DNA from: Formosa sp. Hel1_31_208
GTDB taxonomy: Bacteria > Bacteroidota > Bacteroidia > Flavobacteriales > Flavobacteriaceae
Direction: 5' to 3'
Length of the DNA stretch: 64,000 nucleotides
Assembly (NCBI RefSeq): GCF_900104785.1
Contig: NZ_LT629733.1
Span: 2,078,501-2,142,500 of the forward strand
In this document: positions 34,663 through 44,600 of the stretch, in pieces
Layout: each line of letters begins with the position of its first letter
Numbering within the stretch: the first letter of the stretch is position 1
Translations under genes and position numbers: made by a program
Notes under the pieces: generated by a model
The model's input: only the letters and a program-made list of their open reading frames with translations
Told to the model about the DNA's origin: nothing
The model's database searches: none

Positions 34663-35235
34663 ATGAAAAAGATTATTTTATTATGTGTTTCCTGTGTTTT
34701 TGTCATCTCCTGTAGTGCTACAAAAACGACTGCTTCACTAGAACAAATTAAGACTTTAGATGAATTAGTAGCCCATCAAAATTTTAGTATCGAATCAGAT
34801 TATGCACTTCCTCTTGTAACGAATAGTTTAAGTGCGCTACAGAACTCAGGGATTTTAGCACCAGGTGAAAATATAGGTCGTATTAGTTTACTGAACAATG
34901 CGAATGAACTTGTTTTAAAAGGTTCTCAAATTTCTTCAAAACTTCCATATTTTGGTGAAATTCAACAATCGACTGGTTATAATGGCTCAAATAATAGTAT
35001 TGTATTAGCGGGAGAGATTAAAGATTATCGCGTAAATAAACATAAAGATGGTAGTTACACTTTGAAATTTGATGCCAAAAGTAAAGGTGAAAACTTTGAT
35101 GTCATTATTATTTTATACCCTAACTTAAGTAGTGAAATGACTCTAAAAGGAGCCAAACGTTTTCCAATACGTTATACTGGGTATGTGCGTGTACCGAAAG
35201 ATGACACCAATGATGTTGAATCAATTAAAAAATAA
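34663..35235 (+). CDS. DUF4251 family lipoprotein
   Basis: 190 residues with a lipoprotein signal (LLCVSCVFVISCSATK; Cys17) and the DUF4251 pattern: FSIESDYALPLVTNS, then ISLLNNANELVLKGSQISSKLPYFGEIQQ and ITLKFDAKSKGENFDVIIILYPN, ending in RYTGYVRVPK. In known members this is a small beta-barrel-like domain of unknown role. It stands alone, convergent with the gene at 35258, with no clear terminator between them. Confidence 0.85.
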   Translation: MKKIILLCVSCVFVISCSATKTTASLEQIKTLDELVAHQNFSIESDYALPLVTNSLSALQNSGILAPGENIGRISLLNNANELVLKGSQISSKLPYFGEIQQSTGYNGSNNSIVLAGEIKDYRVNKHKDGSYTLKFDAKSKGENFDVIIILYPNLSSEMTLKGAKRFPIRYTGYVRVPKDDTNDVESIKK

Positions 35236-35257
35236 TGTAAAATTTTAGCAGCCCTGA

Positions 35258-35848
35258 TTAATCGGCGCAATAATCTGATCGCAGCGTTACTGTTCTAAGT
35301 GATTGCCAAATGTCATGGTCAAATGGTTGTGGAGAAATTCTAAATAGCAAATCTGATGTGTCTGTTTGTTCGCAGTAAAACTGTGTCATTTGAATATTTA
35401 AAACGATTATACGCTCTGTATGAAACGAATCGTAAACTCTAATTTTTCCAATATAATCTATTTGATTATTCCCTGTATCTTTTAAAAACAATACCATCGT
35501 TTGAGGAACTTTAAAATCTTTCTTCTTATTAACAGCTTCCATAAGTCCGTTGTAATAAGATTTCATATGTGATTCAAGGATTGTTTCATTAACTTTCTGT
35601 ACCCCTTTAATATGCCAAGTAAATGCATATGTCCAGAAGTCGGAACTATCTTTTTTCGACCAATGCTTTGAAAATCGCAAATCTTCATAACCTTCATAGC
35701 TGATGTCTGATGCAAAATTAATAGGGAATTTGATAATCTCCTTTAACCATGTAGTATCCGATTCTAATACACCTAGTTTTTCTTCTTGCCCATGGACTCC
35801 TATGGTAAATAAAAATAGAACAACTATTCTATATAATGTGTTTTTCAT
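35258..35848 (-). CDS. Exported hypothetical protein, divergent to a membrane regulator
   Basis: 196 residues with a signal peptide (LYRIVVLFLFTIGVHGQ). I do not recognise a domain. The mature part has a regular mix of helices and strands (YEGYEDLRFSKHWSKKDSSDFWTYAFTWHIKG, then a YIGKIRVYDSFHTERIIVLNI strand pair). It is divergent from the winged-helix transmembrane regulator at 35974, a layout that often means the regulator controls its neighbour. Confidence 0.75.
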   Translation of the reverse strand: MKNTLYRIVVLFLFTIGVHGQEEKLGVLESDTTWLKEIIKFPINFASDISYEGYEDLRFSKHWSKKDSSDFWTYAFTWHIKGVQKVNETILESHMKSYYNGLMEAVNKKKDFKVPQTMVLFLKDTGNNQIDYIGKIRVYDSFHTERIIVLNIQMTQFYCEQTDTSDLLFRISPQPFDHDIWQSLRTVTLRSDYCAD

Positions 35849-35973
35849 AATATGAAATTTGTATTGGATTAAACCGTAAAATTAAGATCAAGGTCCGTGA
35901 AAAATGTCAAAAAAATGCAAAAGAAGTGTCAACAGTTGTAAATTGTCATGAAATAGTATGTTATTTACAAGAT

Positions 35974-36843
35974 ATGATGAACAAACGACAAATTTATCTA
36001 TATACCGGTTTGGCTTTTTTATTCGTGTTGTCCTATATGTTGACCAGCTCAAATGAAGACCATAATGATTTATCAGAAAATGTAAAAATTGCTGTTCGAG
36101 AAGTTGGTAATCAGTTGTTACTTTATAATGAAGATAATAGCTCCTTGATTCTTCCCGTTAAAGAAGTTGCACAAGGTTCTTATGAATTGTCGTTTGAAAA
36201 ATCATTATTCATATTACCAGATCAGCTTGTCAAGATTATAGATAGTACCTTCCAGAAGTCAGATTTACCCAAGAATTATCGCATTGAAGTATTGCAATGT
36301 AGTGATCAAGAAGTCGCTTATAGTTATCAAATAAAAGAAGATAAGGAAAGTACTATTATACCTTGCATGGGACGCTCACTTCCCGAGCAATGCTATACTA
36401 TTGAAGTGAAGTTTTTAAACCGAGCTGCTCTAATCTCTCGGAGTCGGACGCTTATAATTGTCGCACTATTAAGCCTCACGCTTATTCTGTTAGAGTACTT
36501 TCTGCGCAAACAAAAAACTTCGAATTCACTATCGCGCAGTAGCCAACAATTTGCTAAAATAGGTAGTTTTAAATTTTATCCCGATCAGAACAAATTGGTA
36601 AAGGAAGCTACAGAAATTAGTTTGTCTAAAAAAGAATGTGAACTCTTAGCTATTTTTATTTCGCGTCCTAATGAAATTATAAAACGTGATGAACTCACAA
36701 AAAGAGTTTGGGAAGATAACGGAGTGATTGTAGGTAGAAGTTTAGATACTTACATTTCCAAATTGCGAAAGATATTAATGGCAGACACCAGTATTAAACT
36801 CACTAATGTGCATGGTGTTGGCTATAAGTTAGAAACTATTTAA
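35974..36843 (+). CDS. Transmembrane winged-helix transcriptional regulator
   Basis: 289 residues. An N-terminal membrane anchor (YLYTGLAFLFVLSYMLT) is followed by a periplasmic domain of about 125 residues with CxC-type cysteines (VLQCSD ... IIPCMGRSLPEQCYTIEVKF), a second span (TLIIVALLSLTLILLEYF), and a C-terminal OmpR-type winged helix (IGSFKFYPDQNKLVKEATEI, LSKKECELLAIFISRPNEII, RDELTKRVWEDNG, SLDTYISKLRKIL, VHGVGYKLETI). It senses outside and binds DNA inside, like ToxR/CadC with the order reversed. The open frame runs upstream to a GTG at 35926, but ATG ATG at 35974 is the better start. The end overlaps the convergent M23 gene by 4 bp. Confidence 0.88.
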   Translation: MMNKRQIYLYTGLAFLFVLSYMLTSSNEDHNDLSENVKIAVREVGNQLLLYNEDNSSLILPVKEVAQGSYELSFEKSLFILPDQLVKIIDSTFQKSDLPKNYRIEVLQCSDQEVAYSYQIKEDKESTIIPCMGRSLPEQCYTIEVKFLNRAALISRSRTLIIVALLSLTLILLEYFLRKQKTSNSLSRSSQQFAKIGSFKFYPDQNKLVKEATEISLSKKECELLAIFISRPNEIIKRDELTKRVWEDNGVIVGRSLDTYISKLRKILMADTSIKLTNVHGVGYKLETI

Positions 36844-37748
36844 TTTTCAATAATGAGTTTCTGGCCAACTTTAATTACCGAGCTGCGTTTAATTGCATTA
36901 GTTCTGCATAGTGCAGCTATAGTAATATTATTGCGTCTTGATATTCTAGACAAGGTATCTCCTGGTCTTACCACATAGATGGATTGTTTTTTGATGAGAC
37001 TCGCTACCGCTTCATCTTCAGATAATAATAACTGAATCTTGCTTTGACGCTTTGAATTGTGTGAGATGGGACGTGTCCATTGACGTGTTATCCAAAGTTC
37101 ATTGGCTCTTACCTTGTTATCTTTTTCAAATTCAAATAGGTATTCTGGATTAATAGATACGCCTTTATAATTTACAACTAAATGCAAATGACTTCCTCTT
37201 GCATTTCCAGAAGCACCTCCTTTTCCTAAATATTGACCTTTTACAATAGAATCATTTTCTTTTACTCCGTACACCGATAAATGTGCATATACGGTTTCTA
37301 AGCCGTTATAATGTCTGAGTACAACAGTTCTTCCATGACCTTTGCTATATCTTGACATTCGAACAATTCCATCAAACATAGCAAAAAGGCTATCTCCAGT
37401 CACCAAATCTATATCAATTCCTTTATGAGCTCGTCCTCTACGCCAGCCATATCGTGATGTTATGACTTTTTCTTTACTAATAGGAGAGGCGTATGTAGAA
37501 TCGGTAAATTTTAATGGTAACGGAAATGTAAGGGTTACCTCTTTATACGGATTGTAAACAGTGTGATTCCAGTGGGAAGCTTTGATATCTGGTAAAACTA
37601 GTACGTCCTCTTTTGAAATAACTTCAGTAGAATCACTTTTTACAATTAAATCAAAACCAGAAAAGTCTATCAACTTGAGCTCTGGATTCTTTTGAGCATA
37701 AAGGTTTACTGAGATGAGGATTATTAAAAAGAAAAAACGCAATGTCAT
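36840..37748 (-). CDS. Exported M23 peptidoglycan endopeptidase with LysM
   Basis: 302 residues. Signal peptide to about residue 18. M23 domain at about 95-205: SRYGWRRGRAHKGIDIDLVTGDS (HxxxD zinc ligands), VVLRHYNGLETVYAHLS and GSHLHLVV (HxH). The C-terminal LysM at about 257-301 (YVVRPGDTLSRISRRNNITI ... VIKVGQKLIIEN) binds peptidoglycan. It cleaves peptide crosslinks in the cell wall. It is convergent with the regulator gene, overlapping by 4 bp. Confidence 0.94.
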   Translation of the reverse strand: MTLRFFFLIILISVNLYAQKNPELKLIDFSGFDLIVKSDSTEVISKEDVLVLPDIKASHWNHTVYNPYKEVTLTFPLPLKFTDSTYASPISKEKVITSRYGWRRGRAHKGIDIDLVTGDSLFAMFDGIVRMSRYSKGHGRTVVLRHYNGLETVYAHLSVYGVKENDSIVKGQYLGKGGASGNARGSHLHLVVNYKGVSINPEYLFEFEKDNKVRANELWITRQWTRPISHNSKRQSKIQLLLSEDEAVASLIKKQSIYVVRPGDTLSRISRRNNITIAALCRTNAIKRSSVIKVGQKLIIEN

Positions 37749-38003
37749 ATAATGAATAAAAAATACTATTTTAAAGGTCGAATTTAGAAAATAACAAGCT
37801 TAATATATGTTAATGTATTGTTAGAGTTATTACTTTAACTAAATCGATACTCCCAAATACAGCGAAATCAATACATATGTGCATTGTAATAAAACTCCAA
37901 AAAAAGATCAAAACCTAACTTTTATCATGTTTTTTCTTCCTTTTTGATAGTACCTTTAATGGTACAATATTCACGGATTATTATAACAGAAAACTAAAAC
38001 TAT

Positions 38004-40124
38004 ATGAAAGTATTTGACAATAAACACATCAAAAATGTGGCATTTGTCGGTGCACATCGCTCTGGCAAAACCACATTATCTGAGACCATGCTCTTTGAGG
38101 CTGGACTAATTAATAGATGTGGCTCTGTAGAGCAACATAACACGGTATCTGATTATCACGAATTTGAGCACCAACGCGGTGCTTCTGTTTTTGCTACACC
38201 TTTGCACACCGAATGGCGTAACTATAAAATTAATATTATTGACACTCCAGGACTTGATGATTTTATTGGTGAAATTATTTCCTCGATAAAAGTTTCCGAT
38301 ACTATTGTAACCGTTATTAATGCCAAACATGGTGCAGATATAGGGACAGAGATCATTTGGAATTATGTCGATAAATATCACAAACCAACGTTGTTTGTAA
38401 TTAATAAAATTGATAGCCAGAAAGCTGATTTTGAAAAAAGCGTTAATAGCCTAAAAGAACTTGTTGGCAATAACGCTGTACTAGTGCAGTACCCTAAAAT
38501 TATTGACGGTGCCCAATGTATTATTGATGTGCTTAAAATGAAATGTTACAAATTTGGTCCTGACGGAGGTAAACCTGAAAAATTAGCGATTCCGGAAGCA
38601 GAATTAGATTATGCCAATAAGTTGCATAATGAATTGGTGGAGAAAGCCGCAGAAAATGATGAAGCCTTACTAGAATTATACTTCGAAAAAGGCACATTAA
38701 ATGAAGAGGAATTACGACAGGGGATTAAAGTAGGAATGTTAAATCATGATGTATTTCCCGTGTTCTGCGTGTCGGCAATAAAAGATATGGGAACAGGACG
38801 CTTAATGGGATTTATTGATAATGTAGCACCAGCTGCTGCCGATTTAAACCCTGAGCAAACGATTGAAGGTGATGAACTAAAACCAGAATTGGATGGAGAT
38901 ACTAGTCTTTTCGTTTTTAAAACGATTTACCAACCAAACTTAGGCCAGCTTAATTTCTTTAAAGTGATGGCAGGTGAAGTTAATGTTAATGATAAACTCT
39001 TTAATACGAGAACAGGTGAGTCTGAAACCTTGAACCAACTCTATATTATGGACGGAAAGCAAAAGCATAGCGTTCAAAAACTAACTGTTGGCGATATTGG
39101 TGCAACAACCAAATTAAAATATACTGAAACCAATGACACTTTAGCGTCTAAAGCTGAAGCAGGAACTATTAAACCGATAAAATTTCCACAACCTCGTTTA
39201 GTGAGAGCCGTAATGGCTGAATCAACTACTGAAGAAGAAAAGCTTAGTGATGCTTTAAGACGCATTCATAGCCAAGATTTAACCGTTGATTTGAGTTATA
39301 ACTCAGAAACTAAACAGACGTTAGTCGGTACCCAAGGAGAATTGCATTTAGCAACTTTAAATTGGTTATTAGAACATGTTTATGATGTTAAGGCAATTTT
39401 TGAAATTCCGAAAATTTCTTATCGTGAAACCATTCAACGTAGTGCAACGGCCAATTACAGACATAAAAAGCAGAGTGGAGGATCAGGACAATTCGGACAA
39501 GTTCATTTAAAGATTGAACCCTATTTTGAGGGCATGCCAGAACCTGAAGGCTTTTCTTTAAGAGGTAAAGAAGTCGTTGATCTGCCTTGGGAAGGTAAAT
39601 TAGTTTTTTATAACTGTATTGTTGGTGGTGTGATTGATCAGCGTTATTTGCAATCCATTATGAAAGGCATATTAGAAGTCATGGAATCAGGCCCATTAAC
39701 AGACTCTTATATACGAGATGTACGAGTGATGGTTTATGATGGTAAAATGCATGCTGTAGATTCTAATGACATTTCATTTAAAATTGCAGGAGCACACGCC
39801 TTTAGAGAGGCTTTTTTGAATGCTAATCCGAAATTATTAGAACCAACAGAACGAATGACACTGCGCGTTCCAGAAGCTATGGTTGGCAATGTCATGACTG
39901 AATTACAAAGTCGTCGTGCAATAATTAAAGGAATAGAAACAGAAGCACATTATCAGATATTAAAATGTACTATTCCAAGTACTGAACTATCAGATTTTTC
40001 GACACAATTACGTTCTATCACTCAAGGACGAGCTACCTACTCATCCACTTTTAAAGGTTATAGTCCTGTCCCAACACATATTCAAAAACAATTCATACAA
40101 GAACAACAAGTATTAACCGCATAA
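38004..40124 (+). CDS. EF-G-like translational GTPase paralogue with altered GTPase motifs
   Basis: 706 residues with the full EF-G domain order: GTP domain 1-280, domain II about 295-390, domain III, domain IV (YRHKKQSGGSGQFGQVHLKIEP, about 490) and domain V. The GTPase motifs depart from canonical EF-G: the P-loop is AHRSGKTT (17-24), switch I reads QRGASV (about 57-62) where EF-G has RGITI, and G3 reads DTPGLDD (80-86) where EF-G has DTPGHVD, so the catalytic His is Leu84. NKID (G4) is intact. A GTPase-independent EF-G2 is known from Bacteroides; this may be its counterpart. Monocistronic start with a 255-bp upstream gap; a small gene follows 12 bp later. Confidence 0.92.
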   Translation: MKVFDNKHIKNVAFVGAHRSGKTTLSETMLFEAGLINRCGSVEQHNTVSDYHEFEHQRGASVFATPLHTEWRNYKINIIDTPGLDDFIGEIISSIKVSDTIVTVINAKHGADIGTEIIWNYVDKYHKPTLFVINKIDSQKADFEKSVNSLKELVGNNAVLVQYPKIIDGAQCIIDVLKMKCYKFGPDGGKPEKLAIPEAELDYANKLHNELVEKAAENDEALLELYFEKGTLNEEELRQGIKVGMLNHDVFPVFCVSAIKDMGTGRLMGFIDNVAPAAADLNPEQTIEGDELKPELDGDTSLFVFKTIYQPNLGQLNFFKVMAGEVNVNDKLFNTRTGESETLNQLYIMDGKQKHSVQKLTVGDIGATTKLKYTETNDTLASKAEAGTIKPIKFPQPRLVRAVMAESTTEEEKLSDALRRIHSQDLTVDLSYNSETKQTLVGTQGELHLATLNWLLEHVYDVKAIFEIPKISYRETIQRSATANYRHKKQSGGSGQFGQVHLKIEPYFEGMPEPEGFSLRGKEVVDLPWEGKLVFYNCIVGGVIDQRYLQSIMKGILEVMESGPLTDSYIRDVRVMVYDGKMHAVDSNDISFKIAGAHAFREAFLNANPKLLEPTERMTLRVPEAMVGNVMTELQSRRAIIKGIETEAHYQILKCTIPSTELSDFSTQLRSITQGRATYSSTFKGYSPVPTHIQKQFIQEQQVLTA

Positions 40125-40136
40125 AACCTAAAAGAT

Positions 40137-40517
40137 ATGTATACTAAATTAAAATATTTGAGCGATTTAAAGTTTAATATTGAAACCTGGAGGCGCGAAC
40201 TTCAGTTTCATTTTAACGAAATGGATACCTTCCAAGAGAAATTAGAAGAGATCGTAAAACATGAGCAAGACCCTTTAGCTTTAGTAAAGCTTGAAGTATT
40301 TCAAAATCGCATTATGATAGAAAAAGATGCTATTTCGAAATTGAAGCATCGTTGTCGAAATAAACTGGCAAATTTGAACAATCTCGAAGTTAATGAAAAT
40401 GTTACGGGTAAATTCCAGAATGAGCAACATACTCTAAAAGAAGATATGCGCACCTATATTAAATTGCATTATGAGCTTAAAGAGGAAATGATGAATTATT
40501 TTATAGAAGTGCTCTAA
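40137..40517 (+). CDS. Small helical protein downstream of the EF-G paralogue
   Basis: 126 residues, almost all helix, with heptad-like patterns and many Glu/Lys (FNEMDTFQEKLEEIVKHEQ, KLEVFQNRIMIEKDAISKLKHRC, KEDMRTYIKLHYELKEEMMNY). No signal peptide or membrane span. It is 12 bp after the EF-G-like gene and followed by a strong terminator, so the two form one transcript. I do not recognise the family. A helper role near the ribosome is a guess from position only. Confidence 0.8.
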   Translation: MYTKLKYLSDLKFNIETWRRELQFHFNEMDTFQEKLEEIVKHEQDPLALVKLEVFQNRIMIEKDAISKLKHRCRNKLANLNNLEVNENVTGKFQNEQHTLKEDMRTYIKLHYELKEEMMNYFIEVL

Positions 40518-40545
40518 TTATTATAATCAACTAACTCAATCAATT

Positions 40546-40578
40546 GAAAACCACAAGTGCTTATAACTTGTGGTTTTC
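40546..40578. terminator. Bidirectional terminator between the EF-G unit and the adhesion locus
   Basis: A perfect 12-bp stem, GAAAACCACAAG (40546-40557) with CTTGTGGTTTTC (40567-40578), has a 9-nt loop. It is A-rich on the left and T-rich on the right, so it can end transcription from both convergent units. Confidence 0.85.
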
Positions 40579-40614
40579 TTATTTTATAGATCCATTGAGA
40601 TGATTTTTCAAGTT

Positions 40615-41619
40615 TTAATTCGTACCGTTATTTCTATATTTTCTCCAGCTTGTTCCTTTAGTACATGGGCAATCACTAATCCCTTGTAAGAAATCTAAAC
40701 CTATAGTAATCATATGTGTACCAGAATTAAATCCTGAAAGATCATTAATTGTCAATTGATACGAATAGGCAAAATACAGTCTATTTTTCATGATTCCAGC
40801 CATTGGTCCAACGTTCAATGGTTTTAAAAACTGGTCATTCAAAAAGCGATAAGAACCTCCGATCCAGTAATAATCACCTTCTCTATTAAATTTTCGGTAT
40901 TTAAAATTAATGTCTGTACTTGAGCGGTTATCACTATTAAACATTTGATAAAATATAGATGGCTCAAATTCAACTCTTTTGTTGGTTTTACTTTGAATCA
41001 CATATCCTGAATACAATTGAAAATTTAAAAGCTTACTTGGTTCTATTTCGAAACCATTAAAGTTGTCAATATCCTTATCTAAGAAATTATTAGCATTAAA
41101 ACTAAAGTAGAATCGATTCCATCTATATAGAAATCCAACATCAAAATTGTTGTTTGAAATCGCTCTATCATCAGTAATACTAGGGTCAACAATAGGTATT
41201 TCTTCGGTAGGCTGAAAGTTTTCTATATCAATTCTAAAGCTATTAATGTTATACGATATACCGAAAGATAAATACTGTTTTGACGTATAATCTAAGATAA
41301 TATGATGGGCAAATGAAAATTTAACTCCTTTTTGACGTGTATTTCCGTTTCGGTCATTATAAAGAGATAAACCAACACCAGATTGATTTGAGATTCTAAA
41401 ATCTGCATATAAGGATTGGTTGTCTGGAGCATTCTTTATACCTACCCATTGGGTGAGTCCGTTCGCTCTTATTCTGAAATTGTCGCCAATTCCGGCGTAA
41501 GTAGGTGAAATCACGAAATCATTATCTGCCAAATATTGCGTAAATACGGGTAAATTTAATTCTTGGGCATAACCGTACGAACAGATAAGAAACAGAATAT
41601 ATAGTGTAATTTTTTTCAT
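40615..41619 (-). CDS. PorP/SprF-family T9SS outer-membrane protein
   Basis: 334 residues: signal peptide (YILFLICSYGYAQ), then a predicted beta-barrel with alternating aromatic strands (NLPVFTQYLADNDFVISPTYAGIGD, the usual PorP/SprF opening; GVGLSLYNDRNGNTRQKGV; LYFAYSYQLTINDLSGFNSGTH). SprF is needed for secretion or surface attachment of its cognate type B cargo SprB. This gene lies 31 bp downstream of the giant SprB-like gene, the same order as sprB-sprF, so it is most likely that protein's partner. Confidence 0.93.
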   Translation of the reverse strand: MKKITLYILFLICSYGYAQELNLPVFTQYLADNDFVISPTYAGIGDNFRIRANGLTQWVGIKNAPDNQSLYADFRISNQSGVGLSLYNDRNGNTRQKGVKFSFAHHIILDYTSKQYLSFGISYNINSFRIDIENFQPTEEIPIVDPSITDDRAISNNNFDVGFLYRWNRFYFSFNANNFLDKDIDNFNGFEIEPSKLLNFQLYSGYVIQSKTNKRVEFEPSIFYQMFNSDNRSSTDINFKYRKFNREGDYYWIGGSYRFLNDQFLKPLNVGPMAGIMKNRLYFAYSYQLTINDLSGFNSGTHMITIGLDFLQGISDCPCTKGTSWRKYRNNGTN

Positions 41620-41650
41620 TTGAATAGGTATTTATAATTCTTCGGCACAA

Positions 41651-44600
41651 TTACCTGTAAAGGGTGAAATGTCCGACATACTCCTTATTTAAAATTGGGC
41701 TATTAGGTTTCACTACATACCAGTAATCACCAGTCGGTAGTTCGGTTCCGTTGTATCTACCATCCCAAAATTCACCTACGCGATAGGTTGCAACTTTTCG
41801 GCCATAGCGATCAAATATGTCAAATGTGAGGTTTGGAAAATCTTCAATACAGCCTGGAGCCCACGTATCTGTAGTCCCATCACCATTAGGTGTAAAATAA
41901 TTTGGAATACAAGGGCCATTGATTTCAACTTCTATTGAAGCCATGGCTTGACAACCGCTACTATCTGTTACAACAATAGTATAGGTGCCTTCCGCTGTTA
42001 CAATAAATATATTGGTATCACCATAATCTTCACCATTAAGTGTAAATTGATAGTCTCCAGTGCCACCTGTGACAGTCGCAATAATTTGTCCAGGTTCATC
42101 ACCTGCAGTTAATACAAGTGAAAGCGGCTCAAACACATTAATATCAAAAAAGTCGGTAGTTTGAATGCATCCATTTGTATGTCTTACATCGATATAATGA
42201 TCGGTTCCAGGTACGACATCTGTAAATATATTACTCACTTGAAATGGCCCACCATCTAGAGAGTAATCCAATTGAGAAAGATCTGTAATACTATCATCCA
42301 CAATCACTGTAACAGTATTACTTAAGCTGTTGTTTTCACAAATATATTCAATCTCAACTATTGGGTTTATGATTACTGCTTCTGGGAATGTAATATTCCA
42401 TTGTGTTTCGCAGCCCTGCGCGTCGCGAACATAAACAATATGGTCACCTCCGTTTAATCCAGTAAAATCAAATATGGTTTGTGTTGCGGTTCCAGTTGTA
42501 TATGGACCATCATATTCATTTAAACTGACGCTATATGGCAAAGTTCCTCCAGAAATATCCACACTAAATTCACCATTAGCATCGCCATCGCAGGTTTCTT
42601 CAAATAAAGAATCCGGTACTATGGAAAGAATAACTTGTTCAGGATCTGTAATTGTAAAATTAAACGTGACATAACATCCTAAAACATCTTGAACAATCAC
42701 ATCATAAGTACCAGGAGACAGATTTTCAAATACATTAGTTTCAAAAAATTGATCCAGTTGTGGAGAAATAGCATATTTAATAATACCCGTACCACCAGTC
42801 GCATTAATTTCTAAAATACCGTCGTTATTTCCGCTACAAGTCACATTATTGACTGTAAATGTAACTTCTAATGGCGCCGTAGGTTCAGTAATCGTTATGG
42901 GTGCTGAAGTTATTAAACAATCACCACTTTCAACACTAACTACATACGTTCCTGCAACCAGTTCTGTGAATAGACCAGGACTATTTTGAGTTGCGGGAAT
43001 TGTATTTCCAAACGTATCTTCTAAAGTGTAAACATAATCGGCTAAGCCTCCTTGTGCCGTTGCATTAATACTTCCTGAGTTATCACCAGCACAATTGATT
43101 GTTGGATTAGTTGAGGCTAAGTTAATCACTAAATCTGGAAGCGGATCAATAGTAATTTCGTTCGATGCATTAGCTACACATCCATTGGCATCTCTAACAT
43201 AGTATTGATAGGTTCCTACGGGTACAGAAAATGTAGTTGATGAATCAAATGTACCAAGAATAGTGGTGAAATTACTATCCGCACTATAAGCATATATTCC
43301 TGTTCCACCCGAAGCGCTCAACGTTAGTGTTGATTCTACCAAACATGTTTGAGTTGTATTTGTAACTAAACTTGCTTGAATTGGTGTAGGTTCAGCAATT
43401 ACGATATCTACAGATGTTAACACACATTCATTTCCATCAGAAACTGTAACGGAATAGGTTCCTGCTCCTAAATCACTAAATACATTTGAGGTTTGCGGAC
43501 CTGATATACTAGTGGTTGGCAGGATTGTGTTTAAAGTATAGATATATTCTGTTCCTTGTCCACCAGTAACATTAGTAATGCTAATAGAAGCATTTTGATC
43601 TCCGAAACAAGACAATAAGCTTGAACTAGGAGAAAAAGTAGCATCGATAGGAGCTGGTTCTGTTAATATTACCGGTACTGAAACTAAACAACCTTCAGCG
43701 TCTCTAGCGGTTACAGTATAATTTCCCGCAGAAAGATTAATAAATGTATTATTTGATGAGAATGCCACAGTAGCATCGCCAGTTAATTCATATTCATAAT
43801 TACCCCAGCCACCTTCAGCAAGCGCAGTAATAGTACCTTGACTATTATCACAAGTGACATTAGAGGTTTCATTAGCAATTAGAGTTAAAGCTTCAGCAGG
43901 TGATGAAATAATCACGCCAGCGGTTGCGGTACAAAAAGGACTTTCAGTTTCTGTGATAACGACAGTAAAACTACCTGCTGTTAAACCACTAACCGTAATA
44001 GGATTTGTAGATGTATTTGTATTTACAATACCAGTTACAGATGTTCCAATACTATCAAACACTTCATAATTATAAGTGCCAGTATAGCCATTAATATTGA
44101 GTTCAAAAGACCCTGTATTATCACCAAAGCATGTTACTGCCGATGGTGTTGTCGTAAAGGTAGGAGGTATCGCTTCAGGTAAAGCAATACTAACCTCTTC
44201 GGTACATGAAGTTACGGTATCTGTAATTGTAATGGTATAAAGACCAGAGGGTACTCCTGAGAATACATTTCCAGTTAAACTTATTGAAGCTGGACTTGGA
44301 GTAATACTATATGCATATGATCCTGATCCATCAGTCCCTATAATAGTTATTTCCCCGTCATCATTATTACATGTTGGCAAGCTGGTAAGATTGGCGGATA
44401 ATCCAATAGGTGCTGGTATATCAATTGATACTAGATTTCCACATCCATTGGCATCTTGAATTTCTATTGTATGTATTCCTGAAAATAAGTTCGATAAGGT
44501 AAAAGGAGCAGATTGCGTTTGAAAAGTTCCGCCATCAATACTAAAACTATATGGAGGTATTCCAGCAGTATCTAATGTAACATCTATTTCAAAGTTCCCC

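Noticed and set aside
37950-37965. Inverted repeat GTACC-TTTAAT-GGTAC upstream of the EF-G-like gene considered as an operator
   Set aside because: Only 5 bp per arm with no matching copy or regulator nearby. It could be chance. TACCTTTA inside it is one mismatch from a -7 box but has no -33 partner.
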